DNA of 64,000 bases from Acholeplasmataceae bacterium UBA2284. GTDB taxonomy: Bacteria > Bacillota_I > Bacilli_A > Acholeplasmatales > Acholeplasmataceae. The notes under the pieces were generated by a model. It did not search any database. It had not been told where the DNA came from and was given only the letters and a program-made list of their open reading frames with translations. The stretch is taken from NCBI GenBank assembly GCA_002345705.1, contig DDWO01000005.1:62001-126000 (forward strand). Direction: 5' to 3'. Numbering within the stretch: position 1 is the stretch's first letter; the number at the start of each line of letters is the position of its first letter. Below are positions 54,464 through 62,688 of the stretch, piece after piece. The position numbers and the translations under genes are program-made.

Positions 54464-55147
54464 ATGAATATTATTGATCATAGTCCTAATTATCGGTACA
54501 AAGATTTAGATGCTGTAGTTTTAGAAGTACTCATTGATGATATTGAATCATATGCAGAAAAGATGGTTTCAATAGTCCAGTCAGAATCTTGGATTTCAAG
54601 ATTAAGTATCTCAGATAGAATGTCATATACATCAAGATTTAACAAAACTAGAGACAAGTTAGTATCAATTTTTAAAGATGGTCTTAGTCCAATAAGTGCA
54701 GAATTTGGTGAGTACCTAGTATCCATTGTTTCCCAAAATGCTCTTATGCTAAAAAAAAGCCATACCGAGATCCCTCTGTCAGAGTTATTCAAAGAGAGAA
54801 TTTCTGGAAACCCAGGCTTTGATTATCATTCATTAGATCCAGATGAAGTGTTGGTCTTTGGCGAATCGAAATATTCAAGTAATTCAAACCCATATTCTGA
54901 AGCTATTAATCAGTGTCTTGATTTTATTGTTGCTGAAAAAGATAATATGGATTTGGTAGATTTAAAAAACTTTGTATCAGAACAAGCGATAGATAATTTC
55001 GCGCTATATAGCAAAAAATACTATTCAGTTTCATTCTCAATCACCTCTGATAACACGAAAATTGTTTTAAATCATGCATTTTCAAGTGCTTCACATTTTG
55101 AGAAATATAAAAAGTGGTTCATTATTGGGGTGAAAATAAATGATTAA
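54464..55147 (+). CDS. hamA: HamA-like nuclease of a Hachiman system (DUF1837)
   Basis: A 227-residue protein matching the DUF1837/HamA pattern. It has the conserved FGEYLVSI segment (Glu83), then GFDYHSLDPDEVLVFGESKY, with Asp120, Glu134 and Lys136 forming a PD-(D/E)xK-type catalytic set (D...ExK). HamA is the effector nuclease held by the helicase HamB until phage DNA is sensed. The stop overlaps the start of the helicase gene by eight bases, as expected for a coupled two-protein complex. AAAGGA ribosome site. AbpA is a related alternative name for this family. Confidence 0.75.
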   Translation: MNIIDHSPNYRYKDLDAVVLEVLIDDIESYAEKMVSIVQSESWISRLSISDRMSYTSRFNKTRDKLVSIFKDGLSPISAEFGEYLVSIVSQNALMLKKSHTEIPLSELFKERISGNPGFDYHSLDPDEVLVFGESKYSSNSNPYSEAINQCLDFIVAEKDNMDLVDLKNFVSEQAIDNFALYSKKYYSVSFSITSDNTKIVLNHAFSSASHFEKYKKWFIIGVKIND

Positions 55148-57449
55148 CTTATTAATTGAAGATATATTTGAAGCAGAAAACACATTGGTTAACACATTAA
55201 ATGAGATTCGTCAAATTGGACCCATCGACCTCCATCATTTAGAATTACTTTCATATATAAAATTTTTTCACTCAGATATGTTTTCAAAGTATGAGTCCCA
55301 ACTAATGTATTATCTAGGGTTGTTTTATAAAACTAAAAAGCCAGAAAGTCTTGTGGATTTTGTCTATAATGAATTTGCTTTGACAATAAAAGAAGAGACA
55401 AAGATGAACTTAACAGCTGTTCAAGCTGATATATTCTTGAAATTCAAAGATAGCGAGATATTTTCATTTTCAGCTCCAGCAAGTGCAGGTAAGTCATACT
55501 TGCTTAAAGAAATACTTGCAACCGATTTAGGAGATATAGTTATTGTAGTTCCTTCAAGAGCACTAATAGCTGAATATGTAAATGATATTAAAGAACGTGT
55601 TCAGAAAGACGTATTAGTTATGCCATTCATAGAGAGAGTTAATATTAAACATACTCGAAGAAATATTTTTATTATAACTCCTGAGAGAGGTATCGAATTA
55701 TTTCAACATAAAGAAAAATTTAACATATCATTTTTCTTTTTTGATGAAGCTCAGATATCTGAAGAACAATATAGAGGACTTGCTTTTGATTCTTTTGTAA
55801 GAAGGGTTGATAAAGACTTTCCCAAATCAAAAAAAATCTTTGCTCAACCATATGTTGACAACCCAGAGGGGCAATTAAAAAAACACAATTACGTTAATAA
55901 TTCTGTATCAGAAAGTTACAAGCAAAATACTGTGGGTAAAATCTTCATGTATTTCGACAATTTCAACTTCTCTTACTTCACTCCTTTTGGCAGTCCATCA
56001 TTTAACCGCCCTATTAGGAACGATTTCATTGAAGATCTTCTCAAGAACGATAAAACATTTTTAATTTATGCATCAAAAAATAAGATTAATCAGAATTATT
56101 ACTTACGCTATTTTAAAAGGTATTTTAGACTGTTAAAGAAGATTACCGACCCTAATGCAATAAATTTGATTCAACAAATGAGAGAATATATAGGTGTGGA
56201 TGAAAACGAAAAAAAATCAATAATGATTGAATTAATGGAGAGAGGGGTAGTGATTCATCATGGCTCGATGCCACTCAAAATGAGATATATTATTGAAGAT
56301 TTTATTCGACTTAATTTTGCGAAAATATGTCTCGCTACATCTACTTTGCAACAGGGTATTAATATGCCATTTGATGCTGTATATATCGATAACTTTATTA
56401 GAATGGATGAGTTAACTCTTAAAAATTTAATTGGAAGATCTGGTAGATCTACTGATAAAAAAAACACATTTGATTTTGGTTATACCATAATAAATAAAAA
56501 AAATCTTAAAACATTTACAAAAAGAATAAAATTAAATCATAGAATATCCGAAACATCAAGGCTAGATGAGGATTTTGATAAACTTGATGAGGATTATATT
56601 GATTTAGTTGAAGCAACAAAAACCAACACGTTTAGTGAAAAACTCCACATAACAGAGTTACAAATAGAGAGAATAAAATTTTCAGATATTGATGATAAAA
56701 TAGAGCTAATCTTGAAATTAATGTTTAATGATAACGCTCTTATTACACATAAGCAATATATAGAACTTGATGAACAAGATAACTTGTCCATAAAAAATGC
56801 TTTCAAATCTATTTACCTTTCACATCTTAGAAGAAAAGAACTAACCCCAGTAGAGATAGCGATACTTAATACTGCAATCACAATATTCCTTTGGAAAGTT
56901 CAAGGTAAATCATTTAAGGAGATTTTAGCTTTACGATACTCATTTCTCTCCAAATTAGCTGAGAGAAAAAACGCTATCAATAGATATAATAGAAATCAGA
57001 TAAGCAGTTTTCAATTAGAGAGTTTCTTAAATAGTCAGGTTTTGCTCTCACAACATCCTGAAACAATACCGAACAAGAATGCAAGAAAATATTCTGCTTT
57101 TTATGATATGAATATTTCAAACATTAACTATGATATTTTAGTTTATGACACATATGATTATATTGATAAAGTGATTGGAATATCATTGAGGGATCCACTA
57201 TCAGCTGCATTCTTTATGTACTACGAAAAAACGAAGAACGAGCTAGCGCTAAAAATGTATAATTATATTAAATATGGTACTGATGATAATATGGAAATTA
57301 TGCTATTGAGATATGGATTTGAGTTTGAAGACTTTGAGTGGTTAATGCCTTGTATAGACTCAATCGATGATTATGAAATAGTATTCAACGTTTCAACAAA
57401 CAAACTTGAGGAATCTAAACTCAGGCAAATAGAAAGATATTTTTTTTAG
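55140..57449 (+). CDS. hamB: HamB-like superfamily 2 helicase of a Hachiman system
   Basis: A 769-residue SF2 helicase. Motif I is APASAGKS (112-119), Ia region VVPSRALIAEY, motif II DEAQ (202-205), motif V region LATSTLQQGINMPFDAV, and motif VI LIGRSGRSTD. The 'APxSAGKS ... GRSGR' style is Ski2/HamB-like. The C-terminal 300 residues are helical and unrecognised. It is shorter than many HamB proteins (often near 1,000). It overlaps hamA by eight bases. The pair should act as helicase sensor plus nuclease effector against phage DNA. Confidence 0.78.
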   Translation: MINLLIEDIFEAENTLVNTLNEIRQIGPIDLHHLELLSYIKFFHSDMFSKYESQLMYYLGLFYKTKKPESLVDFVYNEFALTIKEETKMNLTAVQADIFLKFKDSEIFSFSAPASAGKSYLLKEILATDLGDIVIVVPSRALIAEYVNDIKERVQKDVLVMPFIERVNIKHTRRNIFIITPERGIELFQHKEKFNISFFFFDEAQISEEQYRGLAFDSFVRRVDKDFPKSKKIFAQPYVDNPEGQLKKHNYVNNSVSESYKQNTVGKIFMYFDNFNFSYFTPFGSPSFNRPIRNDFIEDLLKNDKTFLIYASKNKINQNYYLRYFKRYFRLLKKITDPNAINLIQQMREYIGVDENEKKSIMIELMERGVVIHHGSMPLKMRYIIEDFIRLNFAKICLATSTLQQGINMPFDAVYIDNFIRMDELTLKNLIGRSGRSTDKKNTFDFGYTIINKKNLKTFTKRIKLNHRISETSRLDEDFDKLDEDYIDLVEATKTNTFSEKLHITELQIERIKFSDIDDKIELILKLMFNDNALITHKQYIELDEQDNLSIKNAFKSIYLSHLRRKELTPVEIAILNTAITIFLWKVQGKSFKEILALRYSFLSKLAERKNAINRYNRNQISSFQLESFLNSQVLLSQHPETIPNKNARKYSAFYDMNISNINYDILVYDTYDYIDKVIGISLRDPLSAAFFMYYEKTKNELALKMYNYIKYGTDDNMEIMLLRYGFEFEDFEWLMPCIDSIDDYEIVFNVSTNKLEESKLRQIERYFF

Positions 57450-57488
57450 TATTAAGAAAATCTATCCAGGATTTAAACACAAGTAATA

Positions 57489-57497
57489 TGCTATAAT
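57489..57497 (+). promoter_or_regulatory. Extended -10 promoter for the PRTase-DprA operon
   Basis: TGCTATAAT (57489-57497) in the 128-base gap between the helicase and the first phosphoribosyltransferase gene. No good -35. It suggests the downstream genes form a separate transcription unit from Hachiman. Confidence 0.5.
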
Positions 57498-57577
57498 ATA
57501 TTAATAATATTGTTACATTTGTAGCAGAAAAATAGAGAAAAAGATTTATTAAAGCTATTAATAATAGGGGAGTTAGT

Positions 57578-58153
57578 ATGAAATTTAATAAGATTCTTAA
57601 TTACACAGAACTAGATGATGAAGCGGTAAACTATTTATTCGATTATTATCCAAAAAATCGTGGCACCCAAGACAAAGATTCAATCGACATACTAAAATTT
57701 AAAGAATTATATTCTTATGAGTCGTTTAACAATGAGCAACGTGAGATTATAGACAAGTATAATGCATATTTCTCAGGTATATTCCTAAAAAAAGTGGATA
57801 ACTATAAAGACTACATCTTTTGTTGTGTACCACCACATCATGCGAATACAGATAATAGACGTAGCATTTGGAGACTTACTCGATTTAGTTGGACTATTAA
57901 GGAACTTTTCGATAAGGATATTATTATAAGAACTAGAGACATAGAATCATTGCACAGTGGAGGAAGTAGATCAATTGAAGTTCATCTGAATTCACTGGCT
58001 ATCAATAAAGATATTGTTGGAAGAAAAATCATAGTTATGGATGATGTAACTACATCTGGGGGATCACTAGAGGCTGCAAGAATTCTACTTGAAAAAGCAG
58101 GAGCTAAAGAAGTTATATTATTTGCTTTTGCGAAAACCAAAAGTTTATATTAA
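57578..58153 (+). CDS. Phosphoribosyltransferase-fold protein 1
   Basis: A 191-residue protein. The PRPP-binding loop motif KIIVMDDVTTSGGSL (about 150-163; acidic pair Asp155-Asp156) is that of type I PRTases. CCVPPHHANTDNRRSIWRL (about 82-100) and DIESLHSGGSRSIEVHLNSL recall the ComF-like PRTases that travel with DprA. Such enzymes bind PRPP or a nucleotide and may add or remove a base. The ribosome site GGGGAG is seven bases upstream. It opens a run of codirectional genes, 19 bases before the DprA-like gene. Confidence 0.8.
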   Translation: MKFNKILNYTELDDEAVNYLFDYYPKNRGTQDKDSIDILKFKELYSYESFNNEQREIIDKYNAYFSGIFLKKVDNYKDYIFCCVPPHHANTDNRRSIWRLTRFSWTIKELFDKDIIIRTRDIESLHSGGSRSIEVHLNSLAINKDIVGRKIIVMDDVTTSGGSLEAARILLEKAGAKEVILFAFAKTKSLY

Positions 58154-58172
58154 AGTAAGGAAAATTTAACAT

Positions 58173-59231
58173 ATGATAAAAAAAGAGTATCTTATAACTT
58201 TACTAGAACTTTATACGTATCGTACTGCAAGAGTATGGGAGGAAATCAAGAAAAATGATTTTTCTTTTGCTAATGACTCTGATTTTTTAGTCTATTTAAG
58301 AACTTTGGTAAAGGACAAACGTAATGAAGTTTTATTTGATTTTAAGGCTATTCAAAAAGCAATTAATAAAACAAATAAAGCAATTGATTATTGTCAAAAT
58401 AATACATTGCCAATTTCAATCATAACATTTGAAGATGATTTATATCCACGAGAAAAAATGAATCTAATACCAGAATTAGAACGTCCTATAGTATTATATG
58501 GAATGGGTAATACTGCATTATTAGATATGGAATCTGTAGCTTTAATAGGAAGTCGTGAAACTGACTTTGCATATATGGAAAAAGGTGTCGAAATAGGGAA
58601 AATTCTAGCCAAGAATTATGTCATTGTAAGTGGATTGGCAATTGGCAGCGATACAGCTGCACATAAGGGTGCGCTATTAACAAATGGGAACACAATTGCA
58701 ATTTTGGCCAACGGGTTACAAACAGTTTACCCAAAGGTGAACTCAGAATTAGCAAATGATATTTACAAAAAGGGAGGGTTATTACTTAGTGAGTATCCAC
58801 CATTTTCAGCTACTCAACCTTATTTTTTTGCACAAAGAGACAGACTTCAAGCAGCATTGTCTAAAGCAGTAATTGTCATAGAAACTGGTGAAAAAAGTGG
58901 AACTATGATAACAACAAATTATGCTAAAACATATAAAAAGAAGATAATTGTTCTCGAACCGTTTAATGATGGCAAGATTTATAATGATAAAGGTAATGAA
59001 TTACTCTTGCAGAATTCAGAAATAAGTATGATATCTCTTAACTCAATTAATCTTAATCACTTGGTGAGTATGATTGAAACAAAGAAAAAACCGCAACTAA
59101 CCTTTGAAATTATAAATACTCCGAATTTCAAGACATATCGTTATGAAGGGAAAGACTATACGAAAATTCCGAAAAAGTATAAAGAAATTTGTCGTGATAA
59201 TAAACATGTTATTGTTGAGAGTATAGAATAG
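58173..59231 (+). CDS. DprA/SLOG-family protein of a defence operon
   Basis: A 352-residue protein with a complete DprA-type Rossmann domain. It shows VALIGSRETDF (about 122-132), SGLAIGSDTAAHKGALLTNGNTIAILANGLQTVYP (153-187), LLSEYPPF, and EKSGTMITTNYA (about 240-251). Housekeeping DprA has RNRIIAGLS where this one has RDRLQAALS (about 222-230). An N-terminal helical domain of about 75 residues precedes it; the last 90 residues lack the usual winged helix. DprA proper loads RecA on ssDNA; SLOG relatives bind nucleotide ligands. Given its PRTase and HAD neighbours I favour a sensor role, not competence. Confidence 0.85.
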   Translation: MIKKEYLITLLELYTYRTARVWEEIKKNDFSFANDSDFLVYLRTLVKDKRNEVLFDFKAIQKAINKTNKAIDYCQNNTLPISIITFEDDLYPREKMNLIPELERPIVLYGMGNTALLDMESVALIGSRETDFAYMEKGVEIGKILAKNYVIVSGLAIGSDTAAHKGALLTNGNTIAILANGLQTVYPKVNSELANDIYKKGGLLLSEYPPFSATQPYFFAQRDRLQAALSKAVIVIETGEKSGTMITTNYAKTYKKKIIVLEPFNDGKIYNDKGNELLLQNSEISMISLNSINLNHLVSMIETKKKPQLTFEIINTPNFKTYRYEGKDYTKIPKKYKEICRDNKHVIVESIE

Positions 59232-59746
59232 TGATTAAGGGGATAATTTTAGACTTTGATCAAACAATTGTAGATAGCAGTAAGATCGAACACTTAAGAG
59301 ATTCAAGAAACTGGGAACTAATAAAATCTAAGTATAATAATATAACCCTAATTCCAGGGATAATATTTTTTTTTGAGTTTGTGAAAGAAAGTAATTTTTT
59401 ATTGACGATTGTATCAAATTCTCCTAGAAGAAAGTATATAGAGGGTATTTTGATTTATTTTGATATAAAAGTGGATTTTGTTATTGGTTACGAGGATACA
59501 ACTCTTCATAAACCTAATCCAATGCCAATGGAATTAGCACTATCAAAGATGGGATTAAATCCAGATGAAGTAATTGCAATTGGAGATAGTATCAAAGATT
59601 CAGAGTCAGCATATAAAGCAGGCATAACCAATGTTTATTTTAATGATACGAAAGAAGATTTAGAATCTAAATATTTCAGTGTCTATTCAAGGAATTATAT
59701 TGAGATTATTGAGTATATAAAAAAATATGTGGGGGAAGAAAAGTGA
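59231..59746 (+). CDS. HAD-family phosphatase
   Basis: A 171-residue HAD hydrolase with all four motifs: DFDQT (motif I), SNSPRR (II), HKPNP with Lys (III) and GDSIKDSESA (IV). The cap is very small. PGP- or nucleotide phosphatase-like. The GTG start overlaps the TAG of the DprA gene (TAGTG) and the stop overlaps the next GTG, so the three proteins are translationally coupled. A role in dephosphorylating a product of the flanking phosphoribosyltransferases is inferred. Confidence 0.85.
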   Translation: MIKGIILDFDQTIVDSSKIEHLRDSRNWELIKSKYNNITLIPGIIFFFEFVKESNFLLTIVSNSPRRKYIEGILIYFDIKVDFVIGYEDTTLHKPNPMPMELALSKMGLNPDEVIAIGDSIKDSESAYKAGITNVYFNDTKEDLESKYFSVYSRNYIEIIEYIKKYVGEEK

Positions 59747-60789
59747 GATATAAAACGGCAAATGGTAATTCTGTTTTGTACATGTTTGATTATGGCAAAG
59801 TAACTAGAAATGAGTATTTGCTTTTTGATAATGAAATTGACTTAGTTAACATTATTCAAGATTTTAAGAACAGTAGAATGAATGATAAGAGTGTTATACT
59901 AAAACAACAGTTTTTAGAAATATTACTTCAACTTAAACAAAGATATCCTAATGCTTATTTCGCGTCGATTCCATCATCTAAAGCAAACAATTATAACAGA
60001 ACGATTGATCGTATTGCAGATGAAATTAATAACAAAGATTCACGTGTATTTGTGCGAAAATATGATATTGAACCAGCTCATTTAAGTGGACATACGGATG
60101 AACATTATCAAGAATTTGAGGATTCACTACGAATAAATCACATAGATAATATTGAGATAATTATTATAGATGACATATGCACTTCAGGAAGAACAATAGA
60201 TATTTGTAAAGAAATGTTAGAAATATCAGGAAAAATAGTTGTAGATATAGTAGTGGTGGGTAAAACAATAGGATATACCAACCTAGATGTTGGCAATTAT
60301 ACTCTTGATATTGTTGATATAGTAACAGATAATGATCATAGTATATCTATTAAGTTTAGTAATGGTGGATATTTTCGAGTCAAGGATAGTAATGGTTTTA
60401 AGTATGCATTTCAGCATGAAACAAGATTTATAGATTTTCCATACCCAAATCCGGAAAACGTTCCATCACTGCCTATTAACACCACTGTATTTATAAAGGT
60501 TTTCATACCTAATCCGAGTAAAGACTTTAAAGCTATCCGTGTTGTTTTCAAAAGAACAAATATACAAGTGAAGCCTGAAAACTTGTATCCGGAGTTTATA
60601 GGTGTTAAATTAAGAACATTCGAAGTATACAAATTTTTCAGAAAAAATGAAACACACCCTGATATAGTCACTTATAATAAGTTGAATAATTCTATTTATT
60701 TATATGGTGAAAATGACTTAAAAAGTGGTGATATTGTAACTGCAGAATTCAGAGGTAGAAATTATTACTCCGTTCTTGAAGTAGTGTGA
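59743..60789 (+). CDS. Phosphoribosyltransferase-fold protein 2 with C-terminal beta domain
   Basis: A 348-residue protein. Residues about 70-170 form a PRTase: YFASIPSSKANNYNRTIDRIADEI, PAHLSGHTDEHYQEF, and the PRPP loop EIIIIDDICTSGRTID (about 138-152, Asp143-Asp144). The remaining 170 residues are beta-rich (VTDNDHSISIKFSNGGYFRV) and unrecognised; they could be a ligand or protein-binding domain. GTG start, GGGGGAAG upstream, four-base overlap with the HAD gene. With PRTase 1, DprA and HAD it forms the core of the island operon. Confidence 0.8.
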   Translation: MRYKTANGNSVLYMFDYGKVTRNEYLLFDNEIDLVNIIQDFKNSRMNDKSVILKQQFLEILLQLKQRYPNAYFASIPSSKANNYNRTIDRIADEINNKDSRVFVRKYDIEPAHLSGHTDEHYQEFEDSLRINHIDNIEIIIIDDICTSGRTIDICKEMLEISGKIVVDIVVVGKTIGYTNLDVGNYTLDIVDIVTDNDHSISIKFSNGGYFRVKDSNGFKYAFQHETRFIDFPYPNPENVPSLPINTTVFIKVFIPNPSKDFKAIRVVFKRTNIQVKPENLYPEFIGVKLRTFEVYKFFRKNETHPDIVTYNKLNNSIYLYGENDLKSGDIVTAEFRGRNYYSVLEVV

Positions 60790-60861
60790 GAAGTAAGATA
60801 TTTGAAATCAAAAGGTTTGTTCAATAAGAACTGTAGAGATTAGCAAAAGGGGATAAATAAT

Positions 60862-61320
60862 ATGAATGAAACAATTTATGGTTTAATTGGCTTGATTTTC
60901 GGTTCGGGAATCTCATTTATTATTTTTAAAAGACAAACATGGGGAGAGATTGTATCTAAAAATCGAATGGAATGGATTAATAATTTTAGAGAGGAAGTAT
61001 CGAAAGTATTACTACCGGTTGAATTGAATATTCAAAGAAGTAATGACGATTCTATCCCAAATACAGATGAAACTACATGTTCAATTTTGAAGGATGGATT
61101 TTATTCGAAAAACAAATTGCTCACAAGGTTAAATATAAATCATGGTGCAAATATTGATGCAAATCAAAAATTAGCGGAATTATTAGATGAATACTCAATT
61201 AAGAATTTTCATAATTTGGATGATAAGTGGGGAAAACAAGTAATTTTCCTAACAAAAATGATTTTAGAACCTGAATGGCGCAGAGTTAAAAAAGAAGCAA
61301 AAGGGGTTGATCAGAAATGA
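60862..61320 (+). CDS. Single-pass membrane protein with cytosolic helical domain
   Basis: A 152-residue protein. One N-terminal transmembrane helix (about 4-22, YGLIGLIFGSGISFIIF) is followed by a helical cytosolic domain with KNRMEWINNFREEVSKVLL (about 32-50), a motif seen in several small accessory membrane proteins. The ribosome site is AAGGGG. It overlaps the next gene by four bases (ATGA), so the two are likely partners. A membrane effector of the operon is possible but not shown. Confidence 0.65.
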   Translation: MNETIYGLIGLIFGSGISFIIFKRQTWGEIVSKNRMEWINNFREEVSKVLLPVELNIQRSNDDSIPNTDETTCSILKDGFYSKNKLLTRLNINHGANIDANQKLAELLDEYSIKNFHNLDDKWGKQVIFLTKMILEPEWRRVKKEAKGVDQK

Positions 61321-61559
61321 ACATTCTAACTACTATTGTTAACGAGCTTATTCTCGAAATCGGGGACAATCTGGCTTATATTTTTAAATTACTCATTTTA
61401 ATTTATTTATTTGTCAAAATCGCATTTAAAATATTGGATTTTTGTATATCTAAAAATGAAGTTAGGAAAATAGATAAAGAGTTAGAAATATTAAAAAAAT
61501 CTACCACTAAAATTCCAAAAAAAACAAAAGAAACAAAAACAAAAGAGTCTCAAAAATAG
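61317..61559 (+). CDS. Small membrane protein with basic C-terminal tail
   Basis: An 80-residue protein: one hydrophobic helix (about 19-41, AYIFKLLILIYLFVKIAFKIL) followed by a coiled-coil-like and strongly Lys/Thr-rich tail (KKTKETKTKESQK). Translationally coupled to the preceding membrane gene. The tail may bind nucleic acid or phospholipid; no family recognised. Confidence 0.6.
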   Translation: MNILTTIVNELILEIGDNLAYIFKLLILIYLFVKIAFKILDFCISKNEVRKIDKELEILKKSTTKIPKKTKETKTKESQK

Positions 61560-61635
61560 TGTGAAAGTGTGTTCCAAGTATTAGATAAATCAGATTATTT
61601 GTTTACTAGATATTTAAGTTTAGTAGGGGGTAAGA

Positions 61636-62688
61636 ATGAAGGTATATAGTTATCTTGACTTGAATAACGAACAAGGGAAAATTACAACTCATGAACTAAT
61701 CATAAATCAAGACAGATTTTTTCTTGATTTTGGTTCGGATTCACTTACACCAAATATGGTGAAAGACATTAAATATATTTTTATATCTCACGAGCACCTA
61801 GATCACTTCAAGTCTCTTTTTCACTTGGCAGAATTCCTCAAAGAAGATATAGAAATTTTCATGACAAATACAACAAAAAAAATGATTGAACTAAGCTTTC
61901 AAAAAATGTTTAATGAATCAATCTCATTAAGAAACTACGAAAAAAAAGCTAAAGTACTAGAACGAATTCGTTTGCTCTATTTCAATCAGCAACACGAAAT
62001 CTATCATGACAATGATAACTATTTGCAATTGACTGTTTACCCATCGGGTCATACATTTGGATCAAGTATGTTATTAATCGAATCAAATGAAGTGAATTTA
62101 CTATATACCGGAGATATGGATTATAACAAGGCGGTAAATGATCGCAGTTGCTATTTTGATTTTGATAAAGATGTTGATTACATAATAATAGATGGAACAA
62201 ATATTTTAAACAATAGAAAATTAGATAAAGTGCTAAGTATTGCAAAAGATTATGCAGAACGAAATCATATTGATTTGTTGATTAAGCCTGAAAAAGCAGT
62301 GGATATTGCTACAATTCTATCAAAAAGTAAACATCTTAATGAGCACAAGATTATATATAAAAAGGATTTATATCCCTATTTGGAAGTACTTTTAGAAAGT
62401 GGTTATGAATTGTTTACAAATGATAAAATAATGTTAGAATTGACTTCTAATATGCCTAGGTTTGATAAGACAGTTAATCTTACAACTAGACCATCACAAG
62501 GTTATGCTAAAAAATTCAACTATACACTGCATATTTCACTTGAAAGCATGCATCATTTTTGTAGTTCATTTATCAAGAGTCCTAAAGTTTTGATAGGGCA
62601 CTATGATAGAGAACGATTTGATGAAGTCATGAGAATTGCTAGTGATTATGGTTATCACATATTAGTGGAGGGAGATAACCTGCTGTGA
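61636..62688 (+). CDS. Metallo-beta-lactamase-fold protein, beta-CASP-like
   Basis: A 350-residue protein with the two-metal set of the MBL fold: HEHLDH (His52, His54, Asp56, His57; HxHxDH), PSGHTFGSSML (His139) and YTGDMDY (Asp160). A late His in VLIGHYDR is a candidate for the seventh ligand. GHTFGSSM resembles RNase J/CPSF73 proteins ('GHxxGS'), so a beta-CASP-type RNase or DNase is plausible. However, the CASP insert is not clearly delimited by eye. Its start has TAGGGGG, and its stop overlaps the next GTG by four bases. Confidence 0.8.
   Translation: MKVYSYLDLNNEQGKITTHELIINQDRFFLDFGSDSLTPNMVKDIKYIFISHEHLDHFKSLFHLAEFLKEDIEIFMTNTTKKMIELSFQKMFNESISLRNYEKKAKVLERIRLLYFNQQHEIYHDNDNYLQLTVYPSGHTFGSSMLLIESNEVNLLYTGDMDYNKAVNDRSCYFDFDKDVDYIIIDGTNILNNRKLDKVLSIAKDYAERNHIDLLIKPEKAVDIATILSKSKHLNEHKIIYKKDLYPYLEVLLESGYELFTNDKIMLELTSNMPRFDKTVNLTTRPSQGYAKKFNYTLHISLESMHHFCSSFIKSPKVLIGHYDRERFDEVMRIASDYGYHILVEGDNLL

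Noticed and set aside
58173..59231. Natural competence locus (DprA/ComF)
   Set aside because: No com pilus or ComEC genes nearby; the DprA core is variant, and the HAD, second PRTase and defence neighbours fit an immunity context better.
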